Below, in pieces: positions 1-8,927 of a stretch of DNA of 64,000 nt (the stretch's first letter is position 1; each line of letters begins with the position of its first letter). The stretch is from Myxococcales bacterium (lineage in GTDB: Bacteria; Myxococcota_A; SURF-8): contig QZKR01000031.1 of the NCBI GenBank assembly GCA_003598065.1, positions 62,001 to 126,000 of the forward strand, written 5' to 3'. A program made the position numbers and the translations under genes. The notes beneath the pieces are model-generated. The model had not been told where the DNA came from, searched no databases, and was given only the letters and a program-made list of their open reading frames with translations.

Positions 1-49
1 GGCCTCGTTCAGTTGAAACCGTTCACGTCGGCTGGGGGGCGAAGGGCGT

Positions 50-92
50 AAAAAAAGACGCTTGGGACTCAGACCAAGCGTCTTTCTTTCTT
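50..92 (-). terminator. Rho-independent terminator after tRNA(CAU)
   Basis: A near-perfect hairpin (AGACGCTTGG at about 56-65 pairing with CCAAGCGTCT at 74-83) is followed on the minus strand by a run of seven T. It lies about 85 bases past the 3' end of the tRNA on the same strand and probably ends that transcript. A T-rich tract also follows on the plus strand, so it may work in both directions. Confidence 0.75.
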
Positions 93-170
93 TACCCGCT
101 CGTATTGGAAAAGCGGAGTACAAACACCATCCATGTCACCCAAGGAGCCACTCCAGCCTTTGCCTGCCGT

Positions 171-247
171 TGGTGGGCCCAGCAGGACTTGAACCTGCGA
201 CCAACCGGTTATGAGCCGGTAGCTCTGACCAATTGAGCTATGGGCCC
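171..247 (-). tRNA. tRNA with CAU anticodon, probably tRNA-Ile2 (lysidine type)
   Basis: A full cloverleaf is present, 77 nt including an encoded CCA. The acceptor stem is GGGCCCA/TGGGCCC, and the anticodon stem ACCGG/CCGGT encloses the loop CTCATAA. CAU can be initiator Met, elongator Met or Ile2. The initiator is excluded because the anticodon stem lacks three consecutive G-C pairs. C-G pairs at acceptor positions 4 and 5 match the known determinants for TilS (lysidine synthetase) in E. coli Ile2, so Ile2 is favoured over elongator Met, but this is an inference. Confidence 0.92.
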
Positions 248-265
248 ACACCAAATAGGGGAGGA

Positions 266-293
266 AGTATAGTCTTTCTTCGTCAAAATGCAA
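266..293 (-). promoter_or_regulatory. Sigma-70-type promoter for the tRNA gene
   Basis: On the minus strand TTGCAT (293-288) and TATACT (271-266) are 16 bases apart. They lie 19-46 bases upstream of the mature tRNA 5' end. The 90-base gap between tRNA and the next gene holds nothing else visible. Confidence 0.6.
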
Positions 294-337
294 CGAAATT
301 TTTAATCTTCGAAATAAAGCGGGCAGGAACAGGGCTT

Positions 338-2872
338 TTATGGGTAGTAGACGCCCGTCCGTTGGGGTCTGGCCTGATGCATCGGCCAGGCGGCTTCGTC
401 GTCCATCCCGGTTCCGGGGATATCGTAGGCGCGGACCTTCAAATCGTCGCCGACGACGATGAGGTCGCCAGCCGGCGTAATCAAAAGCGGGCCAAATACC
501 GGCGATCCAGGTTGCACCGACCAGAGGATGCGTTCGTCTTGATTCGCCGTTTCCTTGTAGATGTCGAGCGCCCAGATGCGGCCGGAGGCGTTGCCGCTGG
601 GCACGTAAAGGATGTCGCCCACTCCTACCGCCGGCGTGCCGCCCATCAGACCGTCGATCTGGAATTCCCACATCGGGTCGCCAACCTCCAACTGGACGAA
701 GGGGATGGCCACGACGATGCCTTTGAGCGCGCCGATGCGCATCTGGCGGGTGGAGAGGAAAAATGTCCCTTCCCGATCGGCGATGACCTGATTGGCGAGA
801 AAGATATCGGCATCGCCCACCGCTGTCGAGAAATTGATGCTCTCACGCACCAGCAAATTCCAGGTGAAAACGTGAAACTCCTTGTCGGACGCGGCGTTGA
901 GCCCCACGCCGACCGTGTTGGCTGAAACGGTCCTGATGGTCTGGTCCTGCGTGAAAAACTTGAAAGAGTTTTTTCGATCGCCGGTGGCGCGCTCGATTTG
1001 CTGCAACGTATCGCCCGTACCGACAGAGAGCAGTTCATAGTCGTTGCTGCGGGGTATGACCGGCGAACTGGGCGGCGCCAGATTGGCTAAGGTCCGGGTC
1101 CACACGGGCGTCGCAAAGGCGCTTTCCCAGTCGCCTTCCTCATTTTGGACGTGCAGAAATTCCAGCATGAAACATTTGCTGTCGCTGACCTTCTGGGCGC
1201 AGTAAACGAGCTTTACCGAATAGCCTCCCACAACGGCCGTCACCGAATCCACCGCCGGCGCGGCCGGCTGGGTGAGTTCGGTGTCGGGTTCGTATTCCAC
1301 GCAAACCGTCTCTTCGGGGTCATCCACGCGGGCGATGATCTTGCCCCGCACGTCGGCGACGAATACGACCGGAGCAAACCCGAACATCTCGGCTACGACC
1401 GGCGTCGTCGCCAAGGCATAAAACGAATCGCACTGCCAGACCGGCTGCCCTTCGGTGCTTTCGATTGCGTGCAACTCGTCGAACAGGGTTACGTAGATGT
1501 TGCCGGTTTGAGTGCTCGCCGCCGACGACGCGACCTGGTGGTAGCCGGCATAGGGATTGGGCAAGCCGGGATCATAGGTCCACCGCAAACGCCCGAGCGT
1601 GATCGTCCGCGTGAAGATGCTTTCGTTTCCGAAACGGTCGGAGGCGCTGGCCAGGACGAAAACGTCCACCGGAAAAACCACGGTCCCCTGGAACAGGGCC
1701 GACAAATTCGAAATGACCAGGGGCAGCGCTTCGGGGCTTTCCACTTTTATCAGGCTTCGATTCTGCGGATCTTTCAATTCGAAATAGATTTCGGAGAGCC
1801 CGGAGGGGTCCTCAAATCGGACGGTCAACGCCGATTCGGCGGTGAGATAGCCCTTGGGGGGATTTTCCTCGTTCCATTGGACGGGATCCATCAACAGCAC
1901 AGGACCTTCCGCATCGATCTGGAACTCGACCGAATCCTCCGTTGTCAGGTGCCCGTTTACTTTGTCGGTCGCGCGGGCCGTGAGCGTATGGGCGCCCGGC
2001 GTCTGGCTCTCGGCCGGAATGGCGTGGGTGATTGGCTGGTCTTCCGGAAAATTTCTGATCGTGGTCGCCAGCGTTCCGTCGATGAACAGTTCGACCGTTT
2101 TCAGGTTGTCGCCGGCGTTCAACGATACCTGGATCTGATCCGGGAAATAGAAGCTCTGGCCATCCGTCGGACTGACAATCTCAACGGCGGGATAAGAATG
2201 ATCGACGACAACCGTTATCCGCGCCGACTCGACGCGTTCGCCGGAGAAAGCGCTGGCGCGGATTTCCACCGCTCCTTCCTCGAAGGCGGAGGCGTCCCAT
2301 TCGCCGACATAGGGCGGCTGTTCCACGACGGCCACCGTCTCCGAGAAAACGACGATCTCAACCCGATCTATCGGAAGCTCCGAATCGACGTCCACCGCAA
2401 TGGCGACCAGATCATCCATGACCTCGCCGTCCTTGGGGGAGATGAAGGTTACGAGAATCGGCTCGGGAATATCCGGTTCTTCCTCTTCCGTATCTCCATC
2501 TCCGATTTCGTCTTCTTCGGGCTCCCGTTCATCCTCTTCCGCCTGGTCCGGAGTATCGATATCGTCGATGTCGCCGTCCTCCGAAAGCGGCACGCAGCGA
2601 TTGTAGGTGAGGTCGCATTTCATGGTCGCCGGACAGTCGAGGTTGGATTCGCAGTCGTCAATCGAGTCCTCGGAACTTAAGCAACGGCCGTCGATGCAAA
2701 CCAGAGGCGGCGGGCAATCGACGAGAGTCTCGCAGGGAATAATCTGCTCCGCTCCTTCCGCATCGCCATCGGTCTCAAGCGGCTGCGCGCTCCCGCCGCC
2801 GCAGGCCCAGAAGCCGACGAGAACCGCCAGCAGCCATGCTCCCTGGGTGATCTTGATGCTCGCTGCGCGCAT
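338..2872 (-). CDS. Large surface lipoprotein: Cys modules, acidic DGD linker, Ig-like domains, PQQ-type propeller
   Basis: This is an 844-residue lipoprotein of unknown function. The chosen ATG has AGGAAAGGA upstream and places a lipobox (FWAC) with Cys24 after a hydrophobic stretch; an upstream in-frame ATG would add 11 residues and lacks this spacing. Residues about 47-95 hold two C-x5-C-x5-C-x4/6-C modules, followed by a strongly acidic linker (about 97-140) with DGD repeats. Two Ig-like beta domains follow (about 140-330, each opening with SPxDG), then a third less clear one. The C-terminal half (about 435-844) looks like a PQQ/quinoprotein-type beta-propeller and ends with AWPMHQARPQRTG, a motif seen at the end of many outer-surface propeller proteins. 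It is probably exposed on the outer membrane. The ligand is unknown. Confidence 0.85.
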   Translation of the reverse strand: MRAASIKITQGAWLLAVLVGFWACGGGSAQPLETDGDAEGAEQIIPCETLVDCPPPLVCIDGRCLSSEDSIDDCESNLDCPATMKCDLTYNRCVPLSEDGDIDDIDTPDQAEEDEREPEEDEIGDGDTEEEEPDIPEPILVTFISPKDGEVMDDLVAIAVDVDSELPIDRVEIVVFSETVAVVEQPPYVGEWDASAFEEGAVEIRASAFSGERVESARITVVVDHSYPAVEIVSPTDGQSFYFPDQIQVSLNAGDNLKTVELFIDGTLATTIRNFPEDQPITHAIPAESQTPGAHTLTARATDKVNGHLTTEDSVEFQIDAEGPVLLMDPVQWNEENPPKGYLTAESALTVRFEDPSGLSEIYFELKDPQNRSLIKVESPEALPLVISNLSALFQGTVVFPVDVFVLASASDRFGNESIFTRTITLGRLRWTYDPGLPNPYAGYHQVASSAASTQTGNIYVTLFDELHAIESTEGQPVWQCDSFYALATTPVVAEMFGFAPVVFVADVRGKIIARVDDPEETVCVEYEPDTELTQPAAPAVDSVTAVVGGYSVKLVYCAQKVSDSKCFMLEFLHVQNEEGDWESAFATPVWTRTLANLAPPSSPVIPRSNDYELLSVGTGDTLQQIERATGDRKNSFKFFTQDQTIRTVSANTVGVGLNAASDKEFHVFTWNLLVRESINFSTAVGDADIFLANQVIADREGTFFLSTRQMRIGALKGIVVAIPFVQLEVGDPMWEFQIDGLMGGTPAVGVGDILYVPSGNASGRIWALDIYKETANQDERILWSVQPGSPVFGPLLITPAGDLIVVGDDLKVRAYDIPGTGMDDEAAWPMHQARPQRTGVYYP

Positions 2873-2990
2873 GCTACGGTCCTTTCCTACCAGCCTGTAT
2901 CGCAAATGACGGTCGCGTCCTCGTAGCGAGGCGCTAACTCCTCATTATCAACTCATATTACCAAAGCAAAACGGTATAAGAAAAGAAAAA

Positions 2991-3020
2991 CTGCGAGCCA
3001 AAAAGCTGCGAGCCAAAAAG
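2991..3020. repeat. Perfect 15-bp tandem duplication next to a promoter
   Basis: CTGCGAGCCAAAAAG occurs twice in direct succession (2991-3005, 3006-3020). The second copy ends one base before the -35 element of the promoter for the lipoprotein at 3100. It may be a replication-slippage product or a duplicated regulator site. The rest of the 227-base divergent gap has no other gene-like content. Confidence 0.9.
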
Positions 3021-3021
3021 A

Positions 3022-3050
3022 TTGTCTGGAACCTTCATCTGACGTATACT
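3022..3050 (+). promoter_or_regulatory. Promoter for the EF-hand-like lipoprotein
   Basis: TTGTCT (3022-3027) and TATACT (3045-3050) are separated by 17 bases, with the start codon 50 bases further on. Confidence 0.6.
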
Positions 3051-3099
3051 CCCCCCGCCGGTCTGGACCGGCGCACGAAATGGGAGCAAGGAGTAGCGC

Positions 3100-3921
3100 A
3101 TGCGGATCGCAATGGGCGTTGGCGTTGGGTTTGGAATCATCGCCTCCTTCTGGGCCGGCTGCGCCGAAAAGGGCCAGGAAGCGGCATCTCGGGATCTTTC
3201 CGCCTATTCCGAAGTCGCTCAGGCAGAACCCGGCGCCGATGCCGGGACCGCCAGTGGTTCCGCCGGGGAAACGACTCCAGGAACAAGCGCCTCCGGGTCG
3301 GAATACATTACCAAGCAATTCGACCTGAACTTCGATCAGGTTCCCGACGTCTACAAATACTATGTCCTCGAACCGGACCCCGACAAGGGCGGCAAGCGCC
3401 ATCGGCTGGTCAAGCGGGAACTGGATTTGAACGGCGATGGGCGCATCGACGTGATTACGGTTTACTCGCCGCAGGGCGAAATCGAGAACGAATCGTTCGA
3501 TCTGGATTTCGATGGGCGCATCGATCTCGTCGATCATTACGTGAAAGGCCAGGTCGTCCAGAAGTCGGTCGATTTGGCGTTTGACGAACGCCCCGACATG
3601 TTCAAGTATTATGCGAAAGGCGCATTGTTGCGGCGCGAGAAAGACCGCAACAATGACGGCCGCATCGACTATTGGGAATACTACGAGAACGGCCAGTTGG
3701 ACCGTATCGGCGCCGATCTCGACGGCGACGGAAAAGTCGATAGCTGGAAAACCATAGAGCGCAAGGCGGAGCAGGAGCAAAGCAAAGGAGAGCCGGCAAA
3801 TCAAATGCTACAGCCCGAGGCCCCGGCAGGAAACGCCGCGCCAGCCGCCCCGCCCGCGGCGCCGGCCGCGCCGGCGAAACCTGCGCCTCCGACGCCTGCG
3901 CCAGCCCCTGCGAAAAAGTAA
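3100..3921 (+). CDS. Lipoprotein with calcium-binding-like Asp-rich repeats and Ala/Pro tail
   Basis: The product has 273 residues. AGGAG lies 8 bases before the ATG. The lipobox WAGC puts Cys21 at the mature N-terminus. Residues about 70-225 contain six or so repeats of the form D-L/R-N-x-D-x-x-x-D followed by aromatic residues (for example DLNGDGRIDV and NNDGRIDYWEYY). These resemble dockerin/EF-hand calcium loops, as also seen in TSP3-like surface proteins. The last 35 residues are almost only Ala and Pro, which suggests an extended wall- or envelope-spanning tail. Function is unknown; calcium binding is inferred only from the loop pattern. Confidence 0.85.
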   Translation: MRIAMGVGVGFGIIASFWAGCAEKGQEAASRDLSAYSEVAQAEPGADAGTASGSAGETTPGTSASGSEYITKQFDLNFDQVPDVYKYYVLEPDPDKGGKRHRLVKRELDLNGDGRIDVITVYSPQGEIENESFDLDFDGRIDLVDHYVKGQVVQKSVDLAFDERPDMFKYYAKGALLRREKDRNNDGRIDYWEYYENGQLDRIGADLDGDGKVDSWKTIERKAEQEQSKGEPANQMLQPEAPAGNAAPAAPPAAPAAPAKPAPPTPAPAPAKK

Positions 3922-4022
3922 AAATACGCTTGTCCTTCGCTATGCGGCTTGGTTGACGCCGCCCCTGAGACCGTGTTACCCTACCCCCATCGTTTTTCGT
4001 TCGCATTAACAAGGAGATAGGC

Positions 4023-4640
4023 GTGGCGCGTTACATCGCCATCGCGGGCAACATGGGATCGGGCAAGACGAGTCTCGTGGAATTCCTGCGCCGTCGTTAC
4101 GACATCCGCGCCGTCAGCGAACCCAACGACGAAAATCCTTACCTTGCCGATTTCTACGGCGACATGGCGCGATGGGGGCTGCAATCGCAGTTGTTTTTCC
4201 TGACACGCAAAGCGGCGCTGCATCGGACGCTGCAACGCGGAAAAAAAACGGGCCTCCTGGATCGGACGATCTATGAAGATGCGGAGATCTTCGCACAAAA
4301 TCTCTACCTTACCGGCCAACTGGCCGAGCGAGACCATCGCTTGTATCGGATGGTCTACCGCGAACTGGTGCGCGGCGTCGAGCAGCCGTCTCTGCTGATT
4401 TTTTTGCGTTGCCGCCTGCCGACCCTGAGAAAACGTATCGCCATGCGGGGCCGCGAGATGGAGCAGAAGGTATCGAACGCCTATCTCTGGCGGCTGAATC
4501 ATCTCTACGGCATGTGGGCGGCGCATTACAAACGTTCGCCCGTCATCACCATCAACACCGACCGCATCGACTACGTCAGCGATCTTACCCAGCAGATTCA
4601 ATTGCTGAAGACCGTCGAATCCGTCGTCAAGGCAGGTTGA
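4023..4640 (+). CDS. Deoxynucleoside kinase family protein
   Basis: A 205-residue member of the dNK/dGK-dAK family, which phosphorylates deoxynucleosides with ATP in the cytoplasm for salvage. The start is GTG with AAGGAGA seven bases upstream. The P-loop GNMGSGKTS is at residues 8-16. The SEPNDENPYL segment corresponds to the substrate-binding Glu region, and LDRTIYED corresponds to the conserved DR(S/T) motif that contacts the sugar. RGREME fits the arginine-rich lid. Length is typical of bacterial members. Substrate preference (dA/dG or dC) cannot be read from sequence. It stands alone between two envelope genes. Confidence 0.88.
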   Translation: MARYIAIAGNMGSGKTSLVEFLRRRYDIRAVSEPNDENPYLADFYGDMARWGLQSQLFFLTRKAALHRTLQRGKKTGLLDRTIYEDAEIFAQNLYLTGQLAERDHRLYRMVYRELVRGVEQPSLLIFLRCRLPTLRKRIAMRGREMEQKVSNAYLWRLNHLYGMWAAHYKRSPVITINTDRIDYVSDLTQQIQLLKTVESVVKAG

Positions 4641-4730
4641 TTTTCAAGGATACGGCGCGAATCGTAAATCGCGCGAAGACAATTGTCTGGATGGCCGCGA
4701 TATGGTAAACAAAGGCCCAGAGGACAGGCG

Positions 4731-6797
4731 ATGTTGCGATTGGTAATCATCGACGATTTGGGTCAGATGGTGAAAGTGCCGTTCATCCGCGACACGATCT
4801 CCATCGGCCGCAAAGAAGGCAACACGATCCGCCTCTCCGAGCGCAATATTTCCCGCCACCACGCCGTCCTGACGAAAGAAGACGACCAAATTTACATCGA
4901 CGATCTGGACAGCTTCAACGGCGTCATTCTCAACGGCAACCGCATCACGCGCAAAACCGCTCTTTATCCCGACGACCTGGTCGAAGTCGGCGATTACAAG
5001 ATCTGGCTCAAGCAGGACGCGGACGAGCGAAAAGCCAAGCTGGAAATGGACGCCGTGCTGGCCGAACTGGAGCGGCGCGAACGAGCGGCGATCGCCGCCG
5101 ACGAGTTCGACGCCGATCTGCCGGATGCTGCGTTGGACGACGACGAAGGCGCGTTGCCGCGCTGGACCGGCGAGATGCCGCCGGGCGCCCCTCCCCCCAC
5201 GCCTCCGGCGGAGACGCCGATGCTGAGCGTGGAAGCCGCCGTGACGGCGCACATCGAGCGAGTTTCGGCCGAGCCCGCTCCTATCGTCGGGCTGAAAAAC
5301 AGCCTTTCGCTTCATTCCCGGCCAACCGAAATTCTGCCGGCCTGGCAGGAAAGCGCCGCCTTCTCCGCCTCGGCCGAAAAAGGATCGCCGACAGCAGAGG
5401 ATGCGGCGAGAAAAGAAGCCGTCCCCCTGGACAAAGTTTCGGCCATAGCCGAACCGGCGAAGCCGTTTGAAGCCTTGCCGTCCGTTCCCAAAGCGCCGAT
5501 GGCGGCGGAAACCGACGCCGACGTTGAGCTTCAAACGGACGAGCCGCCTTTAACGGAGCGGCCCAAGATCGTCGAGAAAGAAAAAGAGGAATCCCTGCCG
5601 CAGATCTCGCAGGCTGCGCCAGAAGCCGTTGTCGAACGCAAGCCGCCGGCGCCTGCCAAAGAGATTGCCGCCGAGGAGCCGCCCGCTTCAGACGAGTGGG
5701 ACGAGCCGCTTCCAACGCAGCGGCGCGGCCTATGGCTCGGCATCGGCATTGTTGCGGTTGCCGTTATCGGCCTATTCGTCGCCTGGCCGGGTTCTGAACC
5801 TTCTGAGCCGGAGGATGCGGCGCGAATCGTCGAGCCCGTCGCGCCGTCTCCCGCGCCAGCGGAACCGGCGCCGCCTGTCGTCGCCGAGCCCGTTCAAGCC
5901 GCGCCGACCCTGCCTCCGGCGCCCGCTCCGGAACCGGTGGACGAAGCCGCCGCCCGGGAAGCGTTGGCGCGCTCCACCGCCGCCAAACAAACCGCGATCG
6001 AACAGGAAGCGCAACGGGCGCGGGGCGAGGAGAACCGCATTCGCGGCGAACTGGTCTCGACGGCGATGAGCGAAGCGGAAGGATTCATGGCTCGCCAGCG
6101 CTGGCAGGAAGCGCGCCGGACGCTGAATTCGCTCATCGAAGCCATCGGTCCCGATCCTGCCGCCGTAGCCTTGCGCGACAAAGCCCAAGCCGAACAGGAG
6201 TACAAGCAAAGCTATCAGAGCGGCGCCAGAGCGCTGGCCGCCAGCAATTATCTGATGGCCCTGACACAACTGGGGACCGTTCCCGAGAGCAGCTACTATT
6301 ACCCCGAGGCGCAGAAAAAATTCATCACGACCCAGAAAAAGCTGGTCAAAGCGAACCTGGCCAAAGGGTGGAAGGCCTATCAGCAGAATCATCTTAGCGA
6401 GGCCGTGGATTTCGCCGAAAAAACGTTGGGACTCGACGCCGGTAATGCCGACGCCTTAAAACTAAAGAGTTCAGCCGAAAATAAACTGGCCAGCGCGCCG
6501 CCTGTTTCCAAAAAACAAGCCCAGCCGGAACTTTCGGCGGAAGAACACTACCGGCTTGGCACGGCGAATTATCGCACCAAACGATTCGACCAGGCGATTC
6601 TCCATTTCCAGGAAGCGGTGCGGCTCGACGGCAATTACGCTTACGCCTTCAGGGGACTGGGCGTCTGCTACGCCCAGCTAAATGAATACGACAAAGCCAT
6701 GCTGGCCTATCGACGCTACGTCAGCATCAACCCCAACGCCTCCGACGCCGACGACGTGCGTCGCATCATCGCCGATTACGAAAAGCAGAAGCGCTGA
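4731..6797 (+). CDS. Membrane protein with cytoplasmic FHA domain and C-terminal TPRs
   Basis: The product has 688 residues. The ATG at 4731 follows GAGGACAG; earlier in-frame starts would precede the FHA fold and lack a site. Residues about 18-90 form an FHA phosphothreonine-binding domain with the expected GR, S, RHH and N residues (ISIGRKEGN, NISRHHAVL, SFNGV). A long Pro/Ala/Glu linker (about 110-330) leads to one transmembrane helix near 333-352. A second Pro-rich stretch, a charged helical region and TPR repeats follow (about 600-670). The FHA should lie in the cytoplasm and the TPR part in the periplasm. It is probably a signalling or assembly scaffold read by a Ser/Thr kinase encoded elsewhere. 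Confidence 0.88.
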   Translation: MLRLVIIDDLGQMVKVPFIRDTISIGRKEGNTIRLSERNISRHHAVLTKEDDQIYIDDLDSFNGVILNGNRITRKTALYPDDLVEVGDYKIWLKQDADERKAKLEMDAVLAELERRERAAIAADEFDADLPDAALDDDEGALPRWTGEMPPGAPPPTPPAETPMLSVEAAVTAHIERVSAEPAPIVGLKNSLSLHSRPTEILPAWQESAAFSASAEKGSPTAEDAARKEAVPLDKVSAIAEPAKPFEALPSVPKAPMAAETDADVELQTDEPPLTERPKIVEKEKEESLPQISQAAPEAVVERKPPAPAKEIAAEEPPASDEWDEPLPTQRRGLWLGIGIVAVAVIGLFVAWPGSEPSEPEDAARIVEPVAPSPAPAEPAPPVVAEPVQAAPTLPPAPAPEPVDEAAAREALARSTAAKQTAIEQEAQRARGEENRIRGELVSTAMSEAEGFMARQRWQEARRTLNSLIEAIGPDPAAVALRDKAQAEQEYKQSYQSGARALAASNYLMALTQLGTVPESSYYYPEAQKKFITTQKKLVKANLAKGWKAYQQNHLSEAVDFAEKTLGLDAGNADALKLKSSAENKLASAPPVSKKQAQPELSAEEHYRLGTANYRTKRFDQAILHFQEAVRLDGNYAYAFRGLGVCYAQLNEYDKAMLAYRRYVSINPNASDADDVRRIIADYEKQKR

Positions 6798-6829
6798 TTG
6801 GTCGCACGGCCGTTGAGAAGAGATTCGTG

Positions 6830-8395
6830 ATGTCGCTGAAAAAAGGATCGCTAGGGGGAATGATCGTCGCCGTTACGGCCTTTTGCTTCGCCGGCTGCAG
6901 CGAATCGTCGTTCTCTTTCGTTTCGTCCGACGGCGACTTGAATCTGGATGGAGACACCGAAACGGACCTGTCGGAACAGACGCCGTCCGATGGCGACGAC
7001 GATCTTATTCCTCTGCCCGATGGCGATGTCATCGGCGAAAAAAGCGAAGAAGAAACAGACGCAGAGGAGGAAGCGCAGAGCGAAACAGAGGAAGATTGGG
7101 ATCCTCCCTCCCCGCCCGGATTGGAAGGGCTGCGCCTGTCCGCTTTCAGCGGCCACAACATCGCGATTCGCTGGGCGCCGCTGGTCGGCGACGGAACCGT
7201 GATCGTCGAGCGCTACAACGACGACGCAGGCGACTGGGATAAGATCGCGCAGCGACCGGCGGCGGCCGGTCGTTTTCTCGATCTGGCGCTCACTCCGGAA
7301 ACGCCTTACCGCTATCGTCTCACGCTTTGCGACGACGGCTGCCGTGAGCCATTGGTCACGGAAACGGTCAGCACGCCTCCCACGACGCTGCCGCCGATGA
7401 CGGTGAACGTGCATGAAGCGGAGGCGGCGGACGATCTCGTTTTGTTCGGCGCCGTCACCACGTATGAAGACGTAACGAGCGCCAGCCACGTGGCCGCCGT
7501 CGATAAGAACGGCGTCGTCTGGTGGGAATTCACGGGAAGCGAGGGCGGCGCGATTACGGAAGTGCAGCCGCTCGACGATCGCACCTTGGCGATCGGGCAA
7601 TACATGACCTTCGTGCGTCTCGATCTCGACGGCCGCGAATTGTTCCGCTACGGCGGCGCGCTGGCGCACCACGACATCGATCCCGTTTCCGACGGGCGTT
7701 TCATCTATCTGACCTTCGACGAGTTCGAAACCCAGCCCGGGTATATTGTCAGCGGCGACGGCATCGAGATTCTAGGCGCGGACGGCCGAACGGTGGAATG
7801 GTCCTGGCTGGCGCGCGATCATATCCCGCTGTCCGATTACAATCTTATCGACATCAACACCCAGCCCTTCGGCCTGGGCCACGACTGGACGCACGCCAAC
7901 GCATTGACTTACGACGAGACGGAAAACAAGGTCTATATCAACGTCCGCAACCTCGACCGCATCTACAAAATCGATGTGGCCACCGGCGGCGTGGACTGGA
8001 TCATGGGCGACGGCGGCGATTTCGGCGAGGGATTGTGGGCGCACTCCCACAACCCGCATTTCTTTTTCCCCGAAAACCGTTTCCTGCTGTTCGACAACGG
8101 CTTTCAGCGCGGCGATTTCAGCATGTACAGCCGGGTGATCGAAGTGGTTTTCGATCCCGAAGCCAAGACCGCCGAAATCGTTTGGGAATATCGCGAAGAT
8201 CCGGATTTCTACAGCTTCGCCCTGGGTTCGGTGGAGCAAAAGCTGGACGGTACGATTCTCGTCGATGACGGACTGAACGGCCGCCTCTTCGAAATCTCCC
8301 GCGAGAAGCGCAAACTATGGGAACTCAAGCTCGGGACCGGTTATGTGATCTATAAAGGCGTGTCGGTCGATAAAACGTTCTTCACCGAGTGGTGA
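6830..8395 (+). CDS. Arylsulfotransferase-like (ASST family) lipoprotein
   Basis: The product has 521 residues. Two in-frame starts are adjacent (GTG 6827, ATG 6830); ATG is preferred with GAGAAGAGA upstream. The lipobox FAGC gives Cys23. A DGD/Glu-rich linker (about 32-95) precedes a fibronectin-III-like domain (about 98-190). The C-terminal part resembles the beta-propeller of bacterial arylsulfotransferases (PF05935/PF14269): blades contain HHDID, GLGHDWTHANAL and WAHSHNPHF, placing His residues near the propeller centre as in AssT. AssT moves sulfate between phenols in the periplasm; whether this lipoprotein is catalytic is unproven. It lies 32 bases after the FHA gene and may be co-transcribed with it. 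Confidence 0.82.
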   Translation: MSLKKGSLGGMIVAVTAFCFAGCSESSFSFVSSDGDLNLDGDTETDLSEQTPSDGDDDLIPLPDGDVIGEKSEEETDAEEEAQSETEEDWDPPSPPGLEGLRLSAFSGHNIAIRWAPLVGDGTVIVERYNDDAGDWDKIAQRPAAAGRFLDLALTPETPYRYRLTLCDDGCREPLVTETVSTPPTTLPPMTVNVHEAEAADDLVLFGAVTTYEDVTSASHVAAVDKNGVVWWEFTGSEGGAITEVQPLDDRTLAIGQYMTFVRLDLDGRELFRYGGALAHHDIDPVSDGRFIYLTFDEFETQPGYIVSGDGIEILGADGRTVEWSWLARDHIPLSDYNLIDINTQPFGLGHDWTHANALTYDETENKVYINVRNLDRIYKIDVATGGVDWIMGDGGDFGEGLWAHSHNPHFFFPENRFLLFDNGFQRGDFSMYSRVIEVVFDPEAKTAEIVWEYREDPDFYSFALGSVEQKLDGTILVDDGLNGRLFEISREKRKLWELKLGTGYVIYKGVSVDKTFFTEW

Positions 8396-8431
8396 AGAAA
8401 AATACCGCTCTGAAACGTTTTCCCTGGCAAA

Positions 8432-8468
8432 CAAAAGAAAACACCCCTCCCCGCATGGAGAAGGGGTG
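8432..8468 (-). terminator. Terminator of rpsT
   Basis: On the minus strand CACCCCTTCTCC pairs with GGGGAGGGGTG and is followed by TTTTCTTTTG. It sits 30 bases after the rpsT stop codon. Confidence 0.8.
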
Positions 8469-8498
8469 CGGTATGTCGGAGAACAGCGAAACTTCGTT

Positions 8499-8789
8499 TT
8501 AAGCGGTCGGCTGGCTCTGAGCGCTGGCGAACGCTTTCTGGAGTTCCACCGCGAGGCGGGAAATCTTTCGCGACGCCGTCTGCTTCTTCAGCGTGCCCTT
8601 CGCCGGCAACGACATGATGTGGCTCATCAGCTTCGGGAACGCCAACTTGGCTTCCTCCAGTTTGCCTTCCTCGATCAGGTCGCGCCATTTCTTGAGGGCG
8701 GTTTTCATCCGCGAACGATTGTTGCGGTTGCGCAGGCGCGCCGCTTCGCTGGTTCTGATTCGCTTGATGGCCGATTTATGATGCGCCAA
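8499..8789 (-). CDS. rpsT: 30S ribosomal protein S20
   Basis: The 96-residue product is basic and helical with the typical start AHHKSAIKRIRTSEAARLRN and the conserved KGTLKKQTASRKISRL region. S20 binds 16S rRNA early in small-subunit assembly. The start codon is TTG with GGAGG five bases upstream; no ATG in this frame would retain the conserved N-terminus. E. coli rpsT also starts with UUG, where weak initiation is part of S20 autoregulation. The gene is monocistronic between its own promoter and terminator. Confidence 0.97.
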   Translation of the reverse strand: MAHHKSAIKRIRTSEAARLRNRNNRSRMKTALKKWRDLIEEGKLEEAKLAFPKLMSHIMSLPAKGTLKKQTASRKISRLAVELQKAFASAQSQPTA

Positions 8790-8852
8790 AGTATCCTCCT
8801 CGCGTTTACCACACCGCCTGAATCGACGGTTTTTCTATCCAACGGACCACCG

Positions 8853-8881
8853 TGAATACCCTAGGAAGGGCTCAATGTCAA
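8853..8881 (-). promoter_or_regulatory. rpsT promoter
   Basis: On the minus strand TTGACA (8881-8876) and TATTCA (8858-8853) have 17-base spacing, giving a leader of about 55 bases before the TTG start. Confidence 0.65.
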
Positions 8882-8927
8882 GTATTTTCTGGCGGTTCGC
8901 CAAGTCGCAAGCGGGTTTGCGAAACTT

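Noticed and set aside
69-671. A 200-codon minus-strand frame overlapping the tRNA and the end of the first lipoprotein gene
   Set aside because: Part of it is the false translation of a tRNA; the rest is out of frame in a real gene.
1145-2680. A 511-codon plus-strand frame opposite the first lipoprotein
   Set aside because: Same reasoning: antisense shadow without start signal or domain.
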